This document shows, one piece after another, positions 1 through 8,976 of a stretch of DNA of 8,976 bases. Under the pieces are notes generated by a model. That model made no database searches. It saw nothing but the letters and a program-made list of their open reading frames with translations, and was not told the DNA's origin. Every line of letters begins with the position of its first letter. Within the stretch, counting starts at the first letter, position 1. This DNA comes from Gammaproteobacteria bacterium. GTDB lineage: Bacteria; Pseudomonadota; Gammaproteobacteria; Xanthomonadales; Xanthomonadaceae. The translations under genes were made by a program, and so were the position numbers. Location of the stretch: positions 1-8,976 of the forward strand of contig JANYBA010000315.1 of the NCBI GenBank assembly GCA_025360985.1. The letters run 5' to 3'.

Positions 1-1
1 G

Positions 2-2083
2 GGAACTGTGGTGACGGTGGATGGCGGCAAGACCTGGAGCAGCTGGTACAACCAGCCGACCGGCCAGCTTTATCATCTCGCGACCGACAATCGTTTTCCG
101 TACTGGATCTATGCCGGACAGCAGGACAATGGCACGGTCGCGATCGCCAGCCGCACCGATTACGGCCAGATCACCTCGCGCGACTGGCATCCGGTCGGTG
201 CCGACGAACGCGACTACGACGTGCCCGATCCGCGCGATCCCGACATCGTCTATGGCTCCGGCCTCGGTGGCCGCCTGTCGCGCTGGAACGCGCGCAATGG
301 CGAGGTGCAGAACATCTCGCCGTGGCCGATATCTTCCTACGGAGCTCGACCGACCTCGGTGAAGTTCCACTACACCTGGATCACGCCAATCGCGGTTTCG
401 CAGGTCGCGCCGTATCCGCTCTACCAGGGCGCGCAGGTATTGTTCCGTTCGTTCGACCAAGGGGCGAGCTGGAAAATTGTCAGCCCGGAAGTGGCTCCGA
501 GGGACCCGAAGAAAGCCGGCTGCGAAGTCGACCAGAATCCCGCCGGCGCGCGCGCCTGCGGCTACGGCGTGATCTTCAGCATCGGCCTTTCGCCGCTGTC
601 CAACGACGACATCTGGCTTGGCAGCGACGACGGTCGCGTGCAGATGACCCGCGATGCCGGCGCGCATTGGCAGGACGTCACGCCGCCGGACCTTCCCGCT
701 TGGGCCAAGCTCAGCACTGTCGATGTGTCGGCGCTTGATCCGGGCACCGCCTACATTGCGGTAGACAATCATCGCGCCGACGATTTCCGGCCGATGGCCT
801 GGCGCACGCACGATTACGGCAAGACCTGGACCGCCATTGCGAATGGCCTGCCGGCTGGTCATTTCGTCGGCGCCCTGCGCGCCGATACGGCGAAACGTGG
901 GTTGCTGTTCGCCGGGACCGACCAGGGCGTCTGGGTGTCGTTCGATGACGGCGCATCGTGGCAATCGCTGCAACGCAACCTGCCCAATGCCATCGTCACC
1001 GACCTGATGGTGCATGGCGATGACCTGATCGCCGCCACCCAGGGCCGTTCGATCTGGGTGATGGACCAGCTCGCGCCGCTGCGCCAGCTCGACGCGAAGG
1101 TCGCAGCCGAACCGGTGCATCTGTTCCAGCCGGGCAAGGCGATGCGCGTGCGCGGCAACCAGAACAAGGACACGCCATTGCCGCGCGAGGAGCCGGCCGG
1201 GCGCAACCCGGAAGATGGCGCGATCTTCGACTATTGGCTGGCCAGCGATGCCAAGGGTCCGATCAGCTTGACGATCCGCGATGCTTCAGGGGCATTGGTG
1301 CGGCGATTCACCAGCGACCCGGACAAGCGCGAGGTTCCTTCCGACCGCTACTTCGAAGATCGCTGGGTCGGCAAGCCGCAAATGCTGTCCAACACGGCCG
1401 GCGCCCACCGCTTCGTCTGGAACCTGCGCGCCACGCGCCCGGTGACGGGCGGCTATGACTTCAGCATCGCCGCCATCGATGGCGAGGAAACCGCGCTGCT
1501 GCCGCAAGGAATGCTGGTGGGGCCGGGCCACTACCAGGCCGTATTGCGAGCCAACGGCCGCGATTTCACGACCAGCTTCGAGGTCGTCGCCGATCCGCGC
1601 GTTCCACTCGATGCGCAGGCGTTGGCGGCGGCGATGGCGATGTCGAAGGACGTCACCGCCGCGATGGATCGGCAATTCCTGGGGGCAGGAGAAGTGCAGT
1701 CGGTGCGCAAGCAACTCGATGCGCTCAAGGACAAGGCCGCCGTCGATGCGGCAGCGACGGCGTTCAAGGCACGACTTGCGCCCTTGGTCGAAGGCAGTGG
1801 CGAACAGGCCACACTCAGCCTCGGTTTCATTGGCGGGCAGTTGGCCGGCCTGCAAACCGACATCGAAGGCACCGACCGCGCTCCGACGCAGCCGCAGCGC
1901 GACGTCTACGCCGAGTATTCCGGGCGCCTGGAAAAGGCACTGGCGACTTGGGCCGCGATCAAGGCGGACGATTTGCCGAAGCTCAATGCCGCGCTGAAGC
2001 AAGCCGGACTGAAGCCGATCGCCTTGCCGACACGCGCGCAGGTTCCGGTCACCGACATGGGGGCCTTCAAGGAAAGGCCCTGA
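2..2083 (+). CDS. BNR/Asp-box (VPS10/sortilin-like) beta-propeller protein, C-terminal part
   Basis: The frame is open to the left edge, with GGA ACT codons before the GTG at 8, so the 5' end is missing and the GTG is probably not the start. Five Asp-box motifs (D-x-G-x-x-W) are visible, at nucleotides 20-37, 455-472, 653-670, 812-829 and 944-961, as in 'DGGKTW', 'DQGASW' and 'DDGASW'. Such motifs mark turns between blades of sialidase/VPS10-type propellers. After the last blade comes 'LIAATQGRSIWVMDQLAPL', typical of the end of the propeller in this family. A beta-rich segment follows (nt about 1220-1590, 'ISLTIRDASGALVRRF', FlgD/Ig-like), then a helical, Ala-rich tail. Members are usually about 1000 residues or more and exported, and many are annotated as glycosyl hydrolases without proof. 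No catalytic site or substrate can be assigned here. The gene is convergent with typA, with 12 bases between stops. Confidence 0.85.
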   Translation, partial: GTVVTVDGGKTWSSWYNQPTGQLYHLATDNRFPYWIYAGQQDNGTVAIASRTDYGQITSRDWHPVGADERDYDVPDPRDPDIVYGSGLGGRLSRWNARNGEVQNISPWPISSYGARPTSVKFHYTWITPIAVSQVAPYPLYQGAQVLFRSFDQGASWKIVSPEVAPRDPKKAGCEVDQNPAGARACGYGVIFSIGLSPLSNDDIWLGSDDGRVQMTRDAGAHWQDVTPPDLPAWAKLSTVDVSALDPGTAYIAVDNHRADDFRPMAWRTHDYGKTWTAIANGLPAGHFVGALRADTAKRGLLFAGTDQGVWVSFDDGASWQSLQRNLPNAIVTDLMVHGDDLIAATQGRSIWVMDQLAPLRQLDAKVAAEPVHLFQPGKAMRVRGNQNKDTPLPREEPAGRNPEDGAIFDYWLASDAKGPISLTIRDASGALVRRFTSDPDKREVPSDRYFEDRWVGKPQMLSNTAGAHRFVWNLRATRPVTGGYDFSIAAIDGEETALLPQGMLVGPGHYQAVLRANGRDFTTSFEVVADPRVPLDAQALAAAMAMSKDVTAAMDRQFLGAGEVQSVRKQLDALKDKAAVDAAATAFKARLAPLVEGSGEQATLSLGFIGGQLAGLQTDIEGTDRAPTQPQRDVYAEYSGRLEKALATWAAIKADDLPKLNAALKQAGLKPIALPTRAQVPVTDMGAFKERP
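2061..2080. other. Short hairpin at the end of the BNR gene, between convergent genes
   Basis: GGGCCTT (2061-2067) and AAGGCCC (2074-2080) are perfect complements around a 6-base loop. The hairpin ends directly before the TGA at 2081. Its position at the junction of two convergent genes suggests a role in 3'-end formation or RNA protection. There is no U-tract on either side, so it is not a standard intrinsic terminator and may be chance in GC-rich coding sequence. Confidence 0.25.
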
Positions 2084-2095
2084 ACGAAGCGCTGC

Positions 2096-3937
<1,842 letters not shown>

Positions 3938-3944
3938 GGCGGTT

Positions 3945-3959
3945 GCGCCGGAACGGCGC
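3945..3959 (-). promoter_or_regulatory. Leader hairpin just upstream of typA
   Basis: GCGCCG (3945-3950) and CGGCGC (3954-3959) form a perfect 6-bp GC stem around a 3-base loop, only 7 bases before the typA start codon. It lies in the predicted leader and covers the region where a ribosome-binding site would be expected. A structure here could limit ribosome access and might melt or be remodelled under particular conditions. That is inference: only the symmetry is seen, and short GC hairpins are common at this base composition. Confidence 0.3.
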
Positions 3960-3982
3960 CGATGCTGGCTGGGTAGCCGAGC

Positions 3983-3988
3983 ATTATA
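3983..3988 (-). promoter_or_regulatory. Putative typA promoter, -10 element
   Basis: On the minus strand the sequence reads GGGCTATAATGC, an exact sigma-70 -10 consensus (TATAAT). A start near 3976 would give a leader of about 39 bases to the typA ATG. No good -35 box lies at 16-18 bases: TTGCCC at 4017-4012 is 23 bases away. The site is one of few AT-rich spots in the divergent region. Confidence 0.5.
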
Positions 3989-4027
3989 GCCCGAACCCCC
4001 GGTCTGGCGCTGGGCAACGGGCTCTTG

Positions 4028-4036
4028 TGCGAAAAT
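4028..4036 (+). promoter_or_regulatory. Putative extended -10 promoter for the cyclophilin gene
   Basis: TGCGAAAAT matches the extended -10 form (TGn followed by a TATAAT-like hexamer, four of six). It would start transcription near 4043, leaving a leader of about 24 bases that still contains the GGAGA ribosome-binding site. No -35 box is evident, which extended -10 promoters tolerate. A similar TGCTAAAAT precedes the aminotransferase gene at 7228. Confidence 0.35.
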
Positions 4037-4055
4037 GCCCGCCCCGAACCCCTGC

Positions 4056-4060
4056 GGAGA
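4056..4060 (+). promoter_or_regulatory. Ribosome-binding site of the cyclophilin gene
   Basis: GGAGA sits 6 bases before the ATG at 4067. This decides the start: the frame could also open from the TTG at 4025, 14 codons upstream, but that would put the site inside the gene and add an N-terminus ([14 protein letters not shown]) unlike cyclophilins. Confidence 0.75.
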
Positions 4061-4066
4061 CCTCCG

Positions 4067-4579
4067 ATGTCCGACCTGATCGCCACCTTCACCACCAATC
4101 GCGGCCCGATCCGCGTGCGTCTGCACGGCGACAATACCCCGGTGACTTCGGCCAGCTTCGTCAACCTGGTGCGCCGCGGTTTCTACGATGGCCTCAGTTT
4201 CCACCGCGTCATCGCCGATTTCATGATCCAGGGCGGCTGCCCGCTCGGTAGCGGCACCGGTGGTCCGGGCTACCGCTTCGAAGACGAACCGCGCGCCGAC
4301 TTGCGCCACAACAAGCCGGGCGTGCTGTCGATGGCCAATGCCGGCCCCGGCACCAATGGCAGCCAGTTCTTCATCACCCACGTCGCCACTCCCTGGCTCG
4401 ACGGCAAGCACACCGTGTTCGGCGAAGTGGTCGGCGCCGAGGACCAGGCGGTCGTGAATGCGATCCGCGGCGGCGACAAGCTCGAGAGCGTGACCATCAG
4501 CGGCGACACCGACGCGATCCTGGCCGCCAAGGCCGATCGCGTCACCGAATGGAACAAGGTGCTCGACGCGCGCAAATAG
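4067..4579 (+). CDS. ppiB: Cyclophilin-type peptidyl-prolyl cis-trans isomerase
   Basis: A 170-residue single-domain cyclophilin that catalyses cis-trans isomerisation of X-Pro bonds. Active-site signatures are present: 'FHRVI' with F45 and R47 (equivalent to the catalytic Arg of human CypA), Q55 in 'MIQGG', 'GSQFFIT' (98-104), W110 and H115. There is no signal peptide or membrane segment, so the enzyme is probably cytoplasmic like PpiB rather than periplasmic like PpiA. The loop '[15 protein letters not shown]' has Cys where many homologues have Asp. The tail '[19 protein letters not shown]' is the usual end of this bacterial subgroup. The gene is monocistronic: divergent from typA and followed 15 bases after its stop by a terminator. 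The symbol is by similarity; the exact orthology to E. coli ppiB is less certain than the family. Confidence 0.95.
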   Translation: MSDLIATFTTNRGPIRVRLHGDNTPVTSASFVNLVRRGFYDGLSFHRVIADFMIQGGCPLGSGTGGPGYRFEDEPRADLRHNKPGVLSMANAGPGTNGSQFFITHVATPWLDGKHTVFGEVVGAEDQAVVNAIRGGDKLESVTISGDTDAILAAKADRVTEWNKVLDARK

Positions 4580-4594
4580 GCGGGCACCAACCAG

Positions 4595-4625
4595 AAAAAA
4601 ACGGGGCCATTGGCCCCGTTTTTTT
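4595..4625. terminator. Bidirectional intrinsic terminator
   Basis: Seven A, then CGGGGCC, loop ATT, GGCCCCG, then seven T: a perfect inverted repeat with 14-base arms. Read on either strand it gives a 7-bp GC stem followed by a run of seven U. It ends transcription of the cyclophilin gene from the left and of the lipoprotein operon from the right (stop at 4645). Confidence 0.95.
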
Positions 4626-4644
4626 GTATCCGAGATCGGTCGGT

Positions 4645-5232
4645 CTATCTCACGAAGCGAAGCGAGTCGAACATCTTGCCGACCGCAACGGCGTCGCGGT
4701 CGTAGTAGTACTCGGCCGGCGCTTTCCAGACCAGGACGGTCAGCTTGCCGTTGCGTTCGACCGCGGCCACCGAGCCCTTGTAGGCCAGGCCATCGGGGTT
4801 TGTCAGGGTCATTTCGAAACGCAGGCCGTCGGCATCGCCGAAACGTTGCGGCCGCAACTGGTCGCTGGTGACCTTCGCCCAGTTCTGGCCCATCAAGGCG
4901 TCGACGATGATGTCGCGCACTTCGTCGGGTCGCATGCCGGGGCGGAACCAGGGGCCGTCGGGGCGCGACTTCTTTTCCTTCAGCACCTGGAAGACATGTT
5001 CGCCCGGCTTGACGCCGGAGTAGATGTTCAGGCTGTTGAGTGCGGTGCCGTCGATGGTCCAGAGTTCCTGGCGCGTGCTCTTGATCCGCGACCATTTGAG
5101 GTCGCTGTCCAGGTGCATATCGAAGACATCGGCGGCGCCGGCCTGTTGCAGGACGCCGCCCGGACTGGTGCAGGCGGCCGCGATGACGAGCAGCACGCTC
5201 GCGAAGAGCAACTTGCAGCGACGGATGTTCAA
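4645..5232 (-). CDS. Putative lipoprotein, last gene of the M48 peptidase operon
   Basis: The protein has 195 residues and a type II signal: basic 'MNIRRCK', hydrophobic 'LLFASVLLVI', then 'AAAC' with C21 as the likely lipidated residue. The lipobox is slightly off consensus (Ala at -3), and Thr at +2 fits outer-membrane sorting. The mature part has no family I can name. It contains 'RQELWTIDGTALNSLNIYSGVKPGE', here given as two overlapping blocks near residues 54-78, and a beta-rich C-terminus ending 'MFDSLRFVR'. That ending resembles small lipoproteins with a PsbP/Mog1-like 'fit to membrane stress' shape, but this is a weak impression. Translation starts at TTG (5232). The first base of that codon pairs with the stop of the peptidase gene as TTGA, and GGAG lies 8 bases upstream. 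The overlap implies translational coupling. Confidence 0.85.
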   Translation of the reverse strand: MNIRRCKLLFASVLLVIAAACTSPGGVLQQAGAADVFDMHLDSDLKWSRIKSTRQELWTIDGTALNSLNIYSGVKPGEHVFQVLKEKKSRPDGPWFRPGMRPDEVRDIIVDALMGQNWAKVTSDQLRPQRFGDADGLRFEMTLTNPDGLAYKGSVAAVERNGKLTVLVWKAPAEYYYDRDAVAVGKMFDSLRFVR

Positions 5233-6404
5233 GGGCGTGGCTCCAGTTCGGACAGGTATTTTTCGATGAAGGCGCGGTCGCCGGCTTGCGGCGACAGCTG
5301 CAGGTAGTGGTGCAGGGCATCGGCCGATGCCACGGATTTTCCGTCGCTGCGCAACTGCATGCCGAATTCGCGCCAGGCCTGGGCGGGCGCGTCAGGATGG
5401 GTGATGGCCTCGGCGTAGAGCTGGCTGGCGCGCGTTTTGTCGTCGCCTTTGCCGCGATGGCGCAGGGCTTCGGCCAGGTAGAAGTCGAGCGTGCCGATGC
5501 GATCGTCCGATGCGCCTTCGCGCAAGTCGGAAATCATCTGCACGGTCGTGTCGAACGTTCGCCGCGACAACTCCTGGTCCAGCCAGTGGCCGAGGAAGGG
5601 TCGGGTCGCGGCCAGGTATCGCGCCTTGTCGTCGTGGTAGTTGCCGGGCGGAACCGCCGCGGCCGCGGTGCGGACGTCGGCCAGCCGTTCCTCGGTTTTC
5701 GGATGGCTGGCGAAGATCGGCGATGGCTTCGGCGCCTTGCTGGCCTTTTCCTCGCGCAGCAAGCACGACCAGACGCGCACGCCGGCCTGCGGGTCATAGC
5801 CGAGCCCGGTGGCGATGTCGAAGCCGATCCGGTCGGCCTGGGTTTCGAATTGCCGTGAGAACCGGAACATGCTGGCGGCGCCAGCCAGTTGCGCCAGGCT
5901 GCCGACGAGGCCAACGCCACCGCCGAAAGTGAGGACGCTGAAGGTGGCCAGCGCCGCCGAGGCATGCTTGGCCTTCACCCAGAACTGCAGGCTGTGCCGC
6001 TGCTGGTAATGCGCGAATTCATGCCCGAGCACCATCGCGAGCTCGGCTTCGTCGCGAAAGCGCAACAAGGCGCCGGTGAAGACCAGCACCGCGCCATTCG
6101 GCGCCATCGAGGCGTTGAAGTCGGGAACGTCGACCACGTAGACGCGCAGGTCCTTGCAGTAATCGCGCGCCACCGCGCAGGCGACACCGCGGACGTAATC
6201 GTTCAAGGCCGGGTCGTGGACCAGGTAAGGCGAGGTCTTGATGTCCTTTTCCGCCTGGTCCATGCCGTACCAGAGCTCGGACTCGGTACTTCCTGGTGCC
6301 GGCTGTTCGCCCGGCTGCAGCGGCGTGATCGCCGGCGCGGCGCTGCTCGCCGTCGCCAGCGTGGCCGACAGCGCCAGGCCGCACAGGCCGACGACCGATC
6401 TCAT
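5229..6404 (-). CDS. Exported M48-family zinc metallopeptidase
   Basis: The protein has 391 residues. A signal peptide is visible ('MRSVVGLCGLALSATLATAS', cleavage near residue 22), so it acts in the periplasm or at the outer membrane. The zinc site is intact: 'HEFAH' at 128-132 with E129 catalytic, and the third ligand E187 in 'FETQAD', where the ExxxD pattern is typical of M48. 'FASHPKTEERLADV' (231-244) is a further conserved M48 block. A hydrophobic Gly/Ala-rich stretch at 148-180 lies between the metal motifs, as in BepA/LoiP-type proteases. The region from about 300 to the end is helical and TPR-like ('LYAEAITHPDAPAQAW'). BepA-type enzymes degrade or help fold outer-membrane proteins, and this function is plausible by family only. 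The start ATG at 6404 overlaps the upstream stop as ATGA. The frame stays open further upstream, but a signal peptide fits only this start. Confidence 0.93.
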   Translation of the reverse strand: MRSVVGLCGLALSATLATASSAAPAITPLQPGEQPAPGSTESELWYGMDQAEKDIKTSPYLVHDPALNDYVRGVACAVARDYCKDLRVYVVDVPDFNASMAPNGAVLVFTGALLRFRDEAELAMVLGHEFAHYQQRHSLQFWVKAKHASAALATFSVLTFGGGVGLVGSLAQLAGAASMFRFSRQFETQADRIGFDIATGLGYDPQAGVRVWSCLLREEKASKAPKPSPIFASHPKTEERLADVRTAAAAVPPGNYHDDKARYLAATRPFLGHWLDQELSRRTFDTTVQMISDLREGASDDRIGTLDFYLAEALRHRGKGDDKTRASQLYAEAITHPDAPAQAWREFGMQLRSDGKSVASADALHHYLQLSPQAGDRAFIEKYLSELEPRP

Positions 6405-7159
6405 TGCGGCAGGCCTTTGAGCATCTGGCCGACCGTGGCCCGGGTGCCTTCCTCGCTGCGCAGGTCGCCGCTCTGGCGCGCCATCAGGTTGAACCAGACG
6501 ACTTGCCCGGTGCGCAGGTCCACCAGGGTCGCGACGCCAATCTGCATGCCGCCACCGATGTCCAGGTAGCTGCCCATGGCGGCGCCAGCCAGCATCCCGA
6601 GGAAACGCAGTGCCGTCCGGCCGCCGCTGGCGTAACTGTCGCGGATGTAGGTGAACAGGGCGTAGTCGGCGCCGGTCGCGGTGCGCAATTCGGCGACGCC
6701 CAAGCCGAGCGTCCAGTCCATCTGCGGCTTGCCGGTGACCGGATCCTTCTTGGTCGCGAGCGCGCTGCCCGGTTGCGAGTACTGGCCAATGCTCAGCGCG
6801 ACCGCCTGGTTGAGCCGGAGGATCTGGCCCATGCGCGAGGCCGGATCGAGGTCCTTGGGCACGAGGAAATCCGGCGCCTGCGCCGGCTTCCTGCCCGCCA
6901 GGAGGTGGCGGACCTCGGCCGGATAAAGGCGACGGGCCGCATCCGACCATTCCTTGTTCGGTTCCTGCAGTCCGCCGGCGGTCAGCAAGGACAATTCGAT
7001 GTCCGGCTCGACCACCACGATGCTGCCGGTGATGGTGATCTTCTGGCCGTTCGCGCCGGTGGCCGTGCGCACCTGAGCGGCGGCGGGAAAGGCCAGGACC
7101 AGGGCGAGCAGGTAAAAGGGCAGGGACTTCAAGGAAAACCTGGGGGCGGTCATGGTCAT
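6401..7159 (-). CDS. Exported protein of unknown function, first gene of the M48 peptidase operon
   Basis: The protein has 252 residues from the ATG at 7159, or 250 from the ATG at 7153 (the N-terminus reads MTMTAPRF); neither has a strong ribosome-binding site. A clear signal peptide runs to 'AFPAAAQ' with cleavage near residues 28/29, and no lipobox Cys is present. The mature part opens with a beta segment ('ITITGSIVVVEPDIELSLL'). A central helical part follows, then 'GLGVAELRTATGADYALF' (152-169), a Gly/Ala-rich stretch (183-206) and 'IGVATLVDLRTGQVVWFNL' (207-225). The last two resemble the alternating strands of CsgG/TolB-N-like periplasmic proteins that sense or compare lipoprotein sets, but I cannot place it in a named family. 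It overlaps the peptidase gene by 4 bases. The frame remains open to 7282, but that extension has no export-like start and would run into the divergent promoter region. Confidence 0.85.
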   Translation of the reverse strand: MTMTAPRFSLKSLPFYLLALVLAFPAAAQVRTATGANGQKITITGSIVVVEPDIELSLLTAGGLQEPNKEWSDAARRLYPAEVRHLLAGRKPAQAPDFLVPKDLDPASRMGQILRLNQAVALSIGQYSQPGSALATKKDPVTGKPQMDWTLGLGVAELRTATGADYALFTYIRDSYASGGRTALRFLGMLAGAAMGSYLDIGGGMQIGVATLVDLRTGQVVWFNLMARQSGDLRSEEGTRATVGQMLKGLPQ

Positions 7160-7227
7160 GGGCTCGGCGGGCAAGGCGCGCAGTGTTCCCGAAGTGCCGA
7201 CCGCCCACAAGCCCGATCTGCGCCCCG

Positions 7228-7236
7228 TGCTAAAAT
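7228..7236 (+). promoter_or_regulatory. Putative extended -10 promoter for the aminotransferase gene
   Basis: TGCTAAAAT is an extended -10 element (TGn plus TAAAAT, five of six to consensus). Transcription would begin near 7243, leaving a leader of about 55 bases before the ATG at 7298. No -35 box is evident. The 138-base divergent region 7160-7297 must also hold the promoter of the minus-strand operon, but I see no convincing one for that strand. Confidence 0.45.
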
Positions 7237-7297
7237 CCGTGGGTCGGTTCACACCGAAAAATGCCCCGAATTGTCCTTCCAACCGCAGAGGTTAGCG

Positions 7298-8976
<1,679 letters not shown>

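Noticed and set aside
3938..5320. Upstream extension of the typA frame on the minus strand, giving an apparent 1074-residue protein
   Set aside because: It runs antisense through the cyclophilin gene and through the lipoprotein gene in another frame, and crosses the terminator. TypA homologues start at the MSIEKL methionine.
6405..7208. Upstream extension of the M48 peptidase frame to give about 659 residues
   Set aside because: It overlaps the exported-protein gene in another frame and its translation is low-complexity Arg/Gly/Pro. The signal peptide at 6404 and the ATGA overlap fix the start.
6404..7297. Plus-strand frame upstream of the aminotransferase, making an apparent 697-residue fusion
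   Set aside because: It is antisense to the exported-protein gene. The Shine-Dalgarno at 7287-7291 and the family N-terminus place the start at 7298.

Overview
This is a GC-rich bacterial chromosomal segment carrying ordinary core and envelope genes. The style suggests a gammaproteobacterium of the Xanthomonadales/Lysobacterales: a malate dehydrogenase of the '[17 protein letters not shown]' type rather than the E. coli type, a 613-residue TypA/BipA, and a cyclophilin with the '[15 protein letters not shown]' signature. That placement is inference from remembered family sequences, not from a search. I see no tRNA, rRNA, CRISPR array, insertion sequence or phage gene.

Layout from left to right. 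(1) Positions 2-2083 (+) hold the C-terminal 693 codons of a large BNR/Asp-box (VPS10/sortilin-like) beta-propeller protein cut by the left edge. (2) It converges, with 12 bases between stop codons, on typA (2096-3937, -), the ribosome-associated translational GTPase. (3) A 129-base divergent region with a consensus TATAAT for typA and an extended -10 for the other side leads to a cyclophilin-type peptidyl-prolyl isomerase (4067-4579, +). (4) A perfectly symmetric bidirectional terminator (4595-4625) separates it from a convergent three-gene operon on the minus strand (7159 down to 4645): an exported protein of unknown function, an exported M48 zinc metallopeptidase, and a small putative lipoprotein. 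The genes are linked by 4-base ATGA and TTGA overlaps. (5) A second divergent region (7160-7297), with an extended -10 element, precedes a class I PLP aminotransferase (7298-8497, +) and malate dehydrogenase (from 8547, +).

How the genes relate: the three-gene operon looks like an envelope or periplasmic unit, probably for protein quality control, because all three products carry export signals and the central one is a metalloprotease. The aminotransferase and malate dehydrogenase may act on connected substrates (aspartate, oxaloacetate, malate) if the aminotransferase uses aspartate. TypA and the cyclophilin are separate housekeeping genes that share a divergent promoter region.

The most striking signal is at the right edge. 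The last 119 bases (8858-8976) are an exact reverse complement of 8603-8721 inside mdh. The mdh frame is therefore broken after about residue 104-105 and the sequence folds back on itself. This is most simply a contig-end fold-back (chimeric amplification or assembly) artefact, and the sequence beyond about 8858 should not be read as real gene. I did not find a convincing new biological system. The three-gene export operon is the best candidate for something under-described.
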